Positions 50,701-61,500 of a stretch of 64,000 bases of DNA are shown piece by piece. Positions within the stretch are counted from its first letter, which is position 1. Each line of letters opens with the position of its first letter. Below the pieces are notes generated by a model. The model saw only the letters and a program-made list of their open reading frames with translations. It did no database searches and was not told where the DNA came from. The DNA comes from Owenia fusiformis (Eukaryota; Annelida; Polychaeta; Sabellida; Oweniidae): positions 14,737,754 through 14,801,753 of the forward strand of contig CAIIXF020000011.1 of assembly GCA_903813345.2 (NCBI GenBank), written 5' to 3'. A program made the translations under genes and the position numbers.

Positions 50701-52178
50701 CATGAAAATATGGCGAAAATTTGCTTGGTTCAATCTTGTTTTTGATATTTCTAAATAAGATAAATCAATAGTATTTATGAGCATTGATAAGTCCATCAAA
50801 ATCTAATTAAATTCAAGAGACAGTTACTAAATTGGATATCATGTCCTCAAAATCACAAAATCACATACAAGTACTTCACACTTATATTAAGTGAGGAAGC
50901 TCTCTTAGAATATGGCCATTTCAATTGATTTTTCAGAATAAATATTTGAACAGCGGGTTCTTATATTCTAGCAATGCTTTCAATAACAAGCAACCTGCAA
51001 TTCCTATGTAAATTTCCTATAATATCCGGCTACATGGCTAAATTATTGACCACCATTTTGAATGAGACACTTGATTCTCGCTTGTTGACATTTGATATAT
51101 TATTATGATTGCCTTATGAACCTTGATATGAACAGGTCTCTAATCTGTGATTAGGACATGAAAATTATATATTTTATGAAAAATGTTTCTGTTTTTTACA
51201 CTGTGTACATACAGACTTATTATTCCAAGTAATTTTCAAGTCCCTATTACAGACATGGGATTTCAAGACACCCTTACATATCCTGCCCATGTCTTCTCAG
51301 TTGATACAAAATTCTAATTTTACTTTTACAAATTCTGATTCCACTCTACCCTACCATGTGACCATGTTGAAAAGGGATACAGGTTACAGTAAAGTTGCAA
51401 ATGGAGGATGATTGTTAATCTCAATATTTCTGAAACTAGACTAGATTTTACATATCTTTCGAGTGTTCTACTATCCATTGTATAGATTCATTGAGCAGTT
51501 TGCATTGTATTAGTACCAGAAAAGCCTAATAGAAAAAGATATAGAACACCCGCTCCATTTACAACTTCGCTGTAGCCTGTATCCATTTTAAATGTGGTCT
51601 CGTGATAGGGTAGAGTGTATTCATCTTAAATGTTTTATCCATTGCTTAACAACTTGATGCAATTGGATTATCAACTGGGTAAAAGGTACACATTTTCCCA
51701 TAGGTTCTGGGTCGATATAAAGATGGCAGCACCAACAGAATCCAGAATTATATTTTTCTCATAAACACAGATCGATTACCATGCCATCTTTATTTAAAAA
51801 TTATTCCTATCAGCCTTTGCCGTATTTTCCAATAATTGCAGTAGCAGATTGTTTAATGCTGTTTCAGATATTATATACAAAGAGACATGGCCCATAACCT
51901 TTCCTTTCTTTGGTATAACCTTAACACATCAAATAAATTACCTACATTTACTCCTGTACTCAAAATCTAGAATATTTTCTTGAGAAAAACCATTATGCAA
52001 ATATAAATCCTTTTTGAGATAGATGGCTCTACAAATGTTAAACTACATCCACTGAAACCCAAATCAAAGAATTGAATGATGATAATAAAATAATGGTGAC
52101 AAGGAAGAAGGGTTTACAAACATGCAAAGAGAAAGAATTAATAAAAAAAATCATAATTTAAATGACAAATATGTAGTA
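50701..52178. other. No supported feature; likely 3' intron of the DOP1 gene
   Basis: I searched here on the minus strand for the remaining conserved C-terminal DOP1 exons and found none. AT-rich DNA. Confidence 0.4.
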
Positions 52179-52341
52179 CAGTAAAACCTGTGCACAGTGA
52201 ACATATTTGGAGCTACAAAAATGTGTTCCTTTTTTCACAATGCAGTTTTTTTTCAGAGGTCAATGTTGTATTGTCAAGATATGGTGTTTACTAGGGATAG
52301 GTGTTTTCTGAAAGAGATGTTTACCAACACAGGTTTTACTG
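52179..52341. mobile_element. Pogo-like MITE, 163 bp
   Basis: Ends CAGTAAAACCTGTGCACAGTG and AACACAGGTTTTACTG, both next to TA. It lies just downstream of the last visible DOP1 exon. Confidence 0.82.
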
Positions 52342-52505
52342 TATGAGAACTTTGGCGGTCACAGGGAATGATGGAATGAAACAACAGCATTGTTCAAGTA
52401 AGGTTCAACAAAATTCATTCTTAACAAAAATGTAATATCTCAATCAAATGCCCCACACATAAAGAAAGGTTGTTTTTGACCAATCAAATTGTTTCTTTGA
52501 CCTAC

Positions 52506-52561
52506 CTGACTTCATCGCCATCTGGTGTAAGTTCTTGTTCGATCTGTAGGAAAACATGAAC
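52506..52561 (-). CDS. DOP1: DOP1 exon 9 of 9 visible
   Basis: 56 bp after GCTACAG and before GTAGGTC. It encodes [18 protein letters not shown]. It ends in phase 2, so at least one further exon is needed. The family continues with about 130 more residues, which I do not find to the left. Confidence 0.92.
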
Positions 52562-55500
52562 CTGTAGCAAAAGAAAGATAATTTCAGTTCAGCGCAATTT
52601 AAAGATGACCTTGACCTATAAATGTGATATTAACTTGCCATGATTCAAAATGTGCCAAAAAAGTGTTAAAGTGTAAACTAAAAAATAACAAGACAAATAA
52701 CTTATTGATTTTATAATTATGATTCGTGTGCCATATTTTAGGTGTCTGCAAACCAGTCAGATTACAGAAATGCCAAATCGTATATTCATTCATTCGTGTA
52801 ATAAGTTATCAATGATAACATTGAAAATTCCTTATACCCACCATTTCTGTGATGATAGTAGGCCATAAGCTGGTAAGGTGCTGGGGTAACATACGTATCA
52901 GTAACACACGGAAGCACACAAACACTTGGGTCTGGACCGAAGGCACTTGGGCGAGACGTAAGCTTTCTGCTAACTTCTCTAAAATAGTGAATTTGTAGAT
53001 AAATGTAATGACATATTTCTTGATAAGGCAAGGACATATTATGTACAGTTTTTTTGTTTTATTTGTAGTATTTTCTACAAATTGAAAGGGGAGAAGAGAA
53101 AATGCATGTGATACATTCATAAACTTGCTTACTATTCCGTTGTTTTTCTATTGGATAATCTGACATAAAAAGTGCCCTGCCTACCCAAAAGTCAAGTTAC
53201 CATAGTAACCATTATTTTTGACCAATCGAATAAGAGATGCTGATATTTTAGGAATCAATAAGCAAATATATTTTACACATTGTGTAAAAATTTCATGAGA
53301 AAATATTAAAAATCCTTGAAATCAGAGCCTTTTTCTGTGAACTTATTGAACAACATGGTACATGTATATGTATTACTACATATCTAAATGTGTATTGAAC
53401 ATTGATATGAATATGAGCATGCAATAAGAAATTTGGTTCTACAGACTAGTTAAATAGTGGTTACTTAAAACACACCAACCTTGTATATCTGGCATAAACC
53501 TCTGATACTGGTCTACCTCACTACAGAATATGGTGAAAGACAAACGTTTGAGCAACTGGGCCCTTTGTTCAAACTCCTGCTCTTTGCTACTGAATAAGTT
53601 CAGAGAACCTGTCTGGGCAACTGCAATGCGACCTAAAATTTAAAGTTAAAAATTAGTTTCCAGATAGATGAAAAAGCTGTGATTTTGAATACATCCTATA
53701 TATTGTGAAAGTATATTTACTACAACAATAATCTGGAGTTCAAAGCATTGTGTCTACTAAAATGCAAAAATCGAGAAAAAATGTTATGTGAAATTGTGGA
53801 AACCCTGTATTTCGTAAAAAGCATACAGCCCTAATCTATAAGATATATGAAAGAGATGCAATGACTAAAATGAAGAAGAAAGAAATAAGGAAGATGTCAT
53901 GTTTTTCTCTAATTTTGATTAAAACTTATTGGACTTAAAAGTTATTGGACCCTGTATTTGCAAAAACTAGCAACCCTTAAAATTTAAGGGTTTAAATCCC
54001 TAAATTATACATAAACATACCTAAGAGATCTCTAAATGTTGTTTTATCATGAGTCATAAGATTATCTATAACAGTTCTCCAGTTGCCTATACATTGTTGG
54101 TCCATTTGGAAGAAACTGGGGTCTAGTAATAGATCCAGTGCTTCCTTCTTCCAAGATTTGCGTGTGTACTGGTATTCACTGAGGCTAGCAAGGATCTCTG
54201 AGCTGGCCCTGAAGCTAGGCAGGTTGTGGGGGCTAAAATAAGGAAGGAAGAAAGAACAATACAATTTCTATTGAAGAAATGGACATGTCTGTTTCTATGT
54301 CAGGAACATGCAGTTAAACAAAAAGGATACTTTTAAAGTCATGTTCCAGCAGAAACACTCAATAACTAGAGATCTAACGATCTAAGATTGCAAGCAATCT
54401 TACGGAGGCCCTATATTCGTTTCTGAACATTCAAAGGCCAGCCAAAGGTCAAATCTCTAATACAAGGTCATATATGAACTCTAGACAACTTGTAGATGAT
54501 TTTTAGGAAAGGTTTGGTCGATTTAATGCAAGTTGAAATTTGACCTTGAAAAATTCCGAAATTTGACCCTTTTTCAGTTTTTGAGCTATAATATCTCAAA
54601 ACTGGAGCCAAAATTTAATAGATAATCAATTGCTAATATGTGTAGAACCTTTAGTAGAGGAATATATATTCTGACTTTCATTTAAAAATATTGATTTGTA
54701 GTCTCCAATTTTGAGAAACTTAGAAAACACAGTTTGTAATTTCGTTTGATAACATTGACCTTTGACCTTGCAGATTTTACTTTTTTAGACCTCAGAAGGT
54801 CTTTTGTGAATAAATATACCTAAATTTGAATCCAGAAAATCGATTTGAAAAATCAACTTTTTTGACCTTTCGGAGGTCACTGAAGGTCAACCAAAGGTCA
54901 AAGGTCAAAAGTAAGGTTAGATTTGGAATCCTGAGAACTTGTAGATGAGTTTTAAAAAAAGAATTGGTCAATTTGAAGCAAGTTGAAATTTAGTCTTGAA
55001 AAGTTTCAAAATTTGACCTTTTTTCAGTTTTTGAGTTCCAATATCTCAAAACTGGTACACAATTTTAATAAATAGTCAATTGCTAATATGTGTAGAACCT
55101 ATAGATGAATATATATCCTGACTTTCATGAAAAAATATTGATTTGTAGTCTCCAATTTTGAGAAACTTAGAAAACACAGTTTGTGATTTAGTTTGATGAC
55201 CTTGACCTTTGACCTTGCAAATTTTACTTTTTTAGACCTCAGCGGGTCTTTTGTGATCAAATATATCTAAATTTGAATCCATAAAATCAATTTGAAAAAA
55301 CAACTTTTTTTACATTTCGAAGGTCACCGAAGGTCAACCAAAGGTGGGAGGTCAAAAGTAAGGACATATTTGAGTTCCTGAGATCTTGTAGATGATTTTT
55401 AAAAAAAAAAAAATTGGTTCATTTGAAGCAAGTTGAAAAATGACCGATTTTTGCCGATTTTTGACGTCAAATATCTCAAAAACGGTAAAAAATTAACGCG

Positions 55501-58500
55501 TACATATAGTGAGCAATTTGTAGAGAATGCTTATATCTAGTTACATTTTAATTCATCGCAAGAAATAATAATGAAGTATGAGGACGAAATCTGAGTATCT
55601 GAATATAAATTTGGTCAATTTGAAGCAAATTGAAAAAAGACCTTTTTTGACCTTTTTTTGACCTTCAATATCTCAAAATCTAGGCAAAATTTCTCTAGAC
55701 GGCAAAAGGCTAAGACTAATAGAATACTAATATCTATCTGTATGCAAAAATTCAGCCAAAAATATTGGAGTGTAGTGTCAGGATTTGAGAAACTTGAAAA
55801 AAACTTAGATTTGACCTAGATTTTGACCTTTGACCTTGACCTAGATAAAAATTCCTTTCCCGCCAAGTTCAGCCAAGGTCCCTAGTAGGTGCATATAGTA
55901 CATAGTTGAAAGGTCAAATGTCAAAACCAAGGTCAGATTTGAACTCCTGACAATTTGTAGATGTTTTTTAAAAGAAAGTTTGGTCAATTTAGAGCAAGTT
56001 AAAATTTGACCTTGAAGAATTTTGAAATTTGACATTTTTTCAGATTTTGAGTTCTAATTTCTCAAAACTGGTGCAAAATTTTAATAGATAATCAATTGTT
56101 AATATGTGTTAAACCTTTAGAGGAATATATATCCTGACTTTCATTCAAAAATATTGATTTGTAGTCACAAACTTTGAGAAACTTAGAAAACACAGTTTGT
56201 GATCTTGTTTGATGACCTTGACTGTTGACCTTAAAAATTTCACTTTTTTAGACCTCAGTATATCTTTTTTGATTGAATAAACCTAAATTTGAATCCAGAA
56301 AATCAATTTGAAAAATCAACTTTTTTGACCTTTCGAAGGTCACTGAAGGTCAACTAAAGGTCATAGGTCAAAACTAAGGTCAGATTTGAGTTCCTGAGAT
56401 CTTGTAGATGCTTTTTAAAAAAAAGTTTGGTCAATTTAGAGCAAGTTGAAATTTGACCTTGAAAAATTTTGAAATTTGACCTTTTTTCAGTTTTTGAGTT
56501 CTAATATCTCAAAACTGGAGCAAAATTTTAATAAATAGTCAATCTTTATATGTGTAGAACCTTTAGAGGAATATACATTCTGACTTTCAGTAAAAAAAAT
56601 TGATTTGTAGTCTCCAACTTTGAGAAACTTACAAAACACAGTTTGTGATTTCGTTTGATGACCTTGACCTTTGACCTTGCAAATTTTACTTTTTTAGACC
56701 TCGGAAGGTCTTTTGTGAATAAATATTTCTAAATTTGAATCCAGAAAATCGATTTGAAAAGTCAACTTTTTTGACCTTTCGGAGGTCATTGAAGGTCAAC
56801 CAAAGGTCAAAGGTCAAAAGTAAGGTCAGGTTTGGAATCATGAGAACTTGTAGATGAGTTTTAAAAAAAAATTTGGTCAATTTGAAGCAAGTTGAAAAAA
56901 GACCTTTTTTGACCTTCAATATCTCAAAATCTAGGCAAAATTTCTCTAGACAGCAAAAGGCTAGGACTAATAGAATACTAATATCTATCTGTATGCGAAA
57001 ATTCAGCCAAAAATATTGAAGTGTAGTGTCAGGATTTGAGAAACTTGAAAAATAACTTAGATTTGACCTAGATTTTGACCTTTGACCTTGACCTAGATAA
57101 AAATTCATTTCCGGCCAAGTTCAGCCAAGGTACCTAGTAGGTGCATATAGTACATAGTTGAAAGGTAGTTGGAAGTAGGAGAAAAAGGTTTAGGAAGAAT
57201 AAATAAACTAGACATTTAAAATCGCCACGGGGGCGATTTCGTAGAATGCCGTTCCTCGCCGCAGCAGCAAATTCGGTGCACAATTGACCTTTTTAAAGGT
57301 CACGCAGAGGTCGAATTCCAAAACCGAAAGCATATTTGTCAAGGTTGATGGTACATGCTAATAAGCTGACACATTGCTGTGATATTTGATATCAGGGGCT
57401 TTTATTCTTTATTTTTGGTAAGAATTATGATGAAATTCATAGTTTTTCAAATTTTGCCCCACTGGGGTGCCCCATTTTTCAAATTTGGGGCACCCAATCC
57501 CAATTAAAAAACCCGGAATATATGTTAAATGAGAAGAATGAGGCATGCCATGTACAAAATTTGGGCAAAACATATCTATAGTGGCTCCTTGTACATGAAA
57601 AACAAGAAATATGTCTTACGTCGTTTTACGTTGAAGGTCAAAGGTCAAGGTCAAAATGTTGACCTAATTTACTATAGTTAAGTACAGTGTAATACAATGG
57701 TACCAATTTCGAATCAATTTGAGCAATTTTAGCAATTTAACCTTTTTGACCTTTTCAAGGTCACCCGGAGGTCAAATTCCAAAACCACAAGCATATTTAG
57801 AATCAGGGACATCCATACTTCATACTTGCAAAGAATTGGAATGAAAATCACCCAAATTATAAACCCTAGAGATATGTTAAATGGGAAGAGTAAGGCATGC
57901 AAAAAATAACTACAGTGGCTCCTTGAACAGGTAAAACAAGAAATAAGTTTTACGTCATTTTACGGTGAAGGTCAAAGGTCAAGGTCAAAATGTTGACCTA
58001 ATTTACTCTAGTTTAGTACAGTGTAATACAATGGTACCAATTTCGAATCAATTTGAGCAATTTTAGCAATTTAACCTTTTTGACCTTTTCAAGGTCACCC
58101 GGAGGTCAAATTCCAAAACCACAAGCATATTTAGAATCAGGGACATCCATACTTCATACTTGCAAAGAATTGGAATGAAAATCCTAGTTTTCAACTTTGA
58201 GGTCATTTGAAGGTCAATGTCAAAATGGTGACCTAATTTACTCTATCCGAGTACAGTGTAATACAATGGTACCAATTTGGAATCAATTTGAGCGATTTTG
58301 ATTTTTGAACTTGTTGACCTTTTCAAGGTCACTCAGAGGTCGGATTCCAAAACCGAAAGCATATTTGGAATCAGGGGCTTCTATTCTTTATATCTGCTCA
58401 GAATTGGGATCGGATACACAGTTTTCAAATTTTGCCCCACTGGGGTGCCCCATTTTTCAAATTTGGGGCACCCAATTTTAAAACCCGGAATATATGTGAA

Positions 58501-61500
58501 ATGGCAATTGTGAGGGATGGCATATGCAAATTTTGGGTAAAAAATAAAAATGGTTACTCCTTGTACGTGCAAAAATGTAAAAATTTGCGATTTGACCTTG
58601 GCTAATTAGGGAGGGGCTAATTAAAAAAATGAAGGCATTTCCCTGTAGCCCAGGAACATGTCAAGGTTGATGGTATATGTTAATTAGCTGACATGTCGGT
58701 GTGTGCGGAGAAATCTTGCGTGGAATAATAATAACTAGACATTTAAAATCGCCACGGGGGCGATTTCGTAGAATGCCGTTCCTCGCTGCAGCAGCAAATT
58801 CGGTGCACAATTGACCTTTTTCAAGGTCACGCAGAGGTCGAATTCCAAAACCGAAAGCATATTTGATATCATATTTTGCCATATTTTTGAAATTTTGGCA
58901 CTCAATTTAAAAACCCGTACCCTTATCCTCCCAGACACGCTTTAAAGCGCTGTCGCGTGCCCCCTATATAGATTAGGAAAACATATTTAGAATCAGGGAC
59001 ATCCATACTTCATACTTGCAAAGAATTGGAATGAAAATCACCCAAATTATAAACCCTAGAGATATGTTAAATGGGAAGAGTAAGGCATGCAAAAAATAAC
59101 TACAGTGGCTCCTTGAACAGGTAAAACAAGAAATAAGTTTTACGTCATTTTACGGTGAAGGTCAAAGGTCAAGGTCAAAATGTTGACCTAATTTACTCTA
59201 GTTTAGTACAGTGTAATACAATGGTACCAATTTCGAATCAATTTGAGCAATTTTAGCAATTTAACCTTTTTGACCTTTTCAAGGTCACCCGGAGGTCAAA
59301 TTCCAAAACCACAAGCATATTTAGAATCAGGGACATTCATACTTCATACTTGCAAAGAATTGGAATGAAAATCCTAGTTTTCAACTTTGAGGTCATTTGA
59401 AGGTCAATGTCAAAGGTCAAGGTCAAAATGGTGACCTAATTTACTCTATCCGAGTACAGTGTAATACAATGGTACCAATTTGGAATCAATTTGAGCGATT
59501 TTGATTTTTGAACTTGTTGACCTTTTCAAGGTCACTCAGAGGTCGGATTCCAAAACCGAAAGCATATTTGGAATCAGGGGCTTCTATTCTTTATATCTGC
59601 TCAGAATTGGGATCGGATACACAGTTTTCAAATTTTGCCCAACTGGGGTGCCCCATTTTTCAAATTTGGGGCACCCAATTTTAAAACCCGGAATATATGT
59701 GAAATGGCAATTGTGAGGGATGGCATATGCAAATTTTGGGTAAAAAATAAAAATGGTTACTCCTTGTACGTGCAAAAATGTAAAAATTTGCGATTTGACC
59801 TTGGCTAATTAGGGAGGGGCTAATTAAAAAAATGAAGGCATTTCCCTGTAGCCCAGGAACATGTCAAGGTTGATGGTATATGCTAATTAGCTGACATGTC
59901 GGTGTGTGCGGAGAAATCTTGCACGGAATAATAATAAGAAGAAAAAGGCGAAAACTATAGAATGCCGTTTCTTCGAAACCGGCATTCTAATAATAATAAT
60001 AAAAATAAGAAAAAGGCGAAAACTATAGAATGCTGTTTCTTCGAAACACGGCATTCTAATAAAGAATAATATCTATAAAATTAATAGGAGGCCCCCCGTT
60101 GGGGCCTCCTAATAAATGAATGTGATCACAAAATTAAAAAAAATGTAGAATTGCTGATATTGTGTCAGAAAGGCACAAAAATCACCTTGACAATGACCCT
60201 TTTCATTAAGTGCATTCAAATAATTCAAACATATAAAAAAATTGAAAGAAAACTGTTGTTGGGGTTGCTTTTTATGTCAAAATACAAAGTGTAAACTCCA
60301 GCATGTATTACATACCTAGCGAAGCATTTGTATGGAAGTCAATGGGAAAGTTAGCGAGCTATATCCACCGATATTGCCCGATTACCCCGATATAGCCCGC
60401 TTACCTCGTTTTGATATTAGATTTCTTTAATAACCATGATAATATCATGACGTCACGTCATTGATACAAAGTAACCATGGGAACAAAGGCATGTAATACA
60501 TCAGTTATGTCACTATGACGTGAAATATGCCTTCGTTCTTGCCCAAATATAGAGCCTCCCAAGGTCGGCCTATATTGGGAGAACTCAGGCATATTTCACG
60601 TCATAGTGACATAACCTCTAAGTATTCAGTTTTGCATGTTTTATGCTTTTTCTTACCTATGGTTCCTGAGGTATGGGAAGACATTGTGCATAATTGCGAC
60701 AAGGAATGGTCCAACCTTATCCTTTTCATCACTTGCATAGACCACGTCTAACATGGGGGCTACAAGCTGGAATATATATTCATATGTTGCTGACTTTTAA
60801 ACTTTCAACTTTTAAACGATAATCATGAGTGGGTGAGGTTCACCTCATTTAGCATATAGTTAAACCCTGTTAAGTAGAACACCTCTTTAAGAAGAACACC
60901 TCCACAAAAGGAACACTTTTCCAAGTCCTGTTTCCAATAAACTTTATATAAAATGAACCTCTTAGGTTTAACACCTCGAAAGTGGAGTAACATTATGAGA
61001 TACCAAAGGTGTTCCACTTACACAGGTTTTACTGTTCTATAATTTGCATAAGTTTGAAACTATGAACTTACATCAGCCAAAATGATTAGAGCTTGTACAC
61101 TGTACTGACTGTAATTAGGTGTCTCCTTGGCAACGGACTCAACAACGGGAGGTGGTAAGTGATCTGAAAAACATATAAGCCTTGAATAAAAATAGAATAG
61201 CAAGTCTTTTATGTAGACCAAAACCTGCTATTAATTTAGATGTTTACATTCTAATATTCCAGGAGGAATTTACATTTTTGGAGGAAAAGCTGAAATGAAT
61301 CATGGGAGCTGGAACTTTAAGAACGAGATTTAACTTTTGTCCGATATTCTCCAAAATATTCCCCAACAAGGAGTTATGTAACACTTATAACTGCTAAATA
61401 CACTTTTTACTCCCTTTGGAACCCCTTTTTACCACCACAATCCCCCTCCCCCTCCCCCTTTCAATGGAGCTCTCACCTTCCACATCTTCTTCTATGCTGT

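Larger units (their letters stand above)
54391..60110. repeat. ~5.7-kb AGGTCA-rich composite array inside a DOP1 intron
   Basis: It begins after a short AAGATTGC/GCAATCTT hairpin (about 54390-54410). A ~450-470-bp unit A is recognisable by ATCTCAAAACTGG, AATATGTGTAGAACCT and GAAAACACAGTTTGTGAT. A ~300-bp unit B has TCTCTAGACGGCAAAAGGCT and GGTGCATATAGTACATAGTT. The order is roughly A-A-B (54430-55910) then A-A-B (55915-57170), a period of about 1.26 kb. From 57200 a different block type follows, duplicated at 57789-58728 and 58980-59928, then three terminal hairpins (59958-60110). AGGTCA/TGACCT half-sites occur dozens of times on both strands. Frames here are artefacts. Confidence 0.88.

Noticed and set aside
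58298-58513. 71-codon frame conserved at 59501-59716
   Set aside because: Identity reflects the recent ~0.95-kb duplication; no domain or codon-level constraint is visible.
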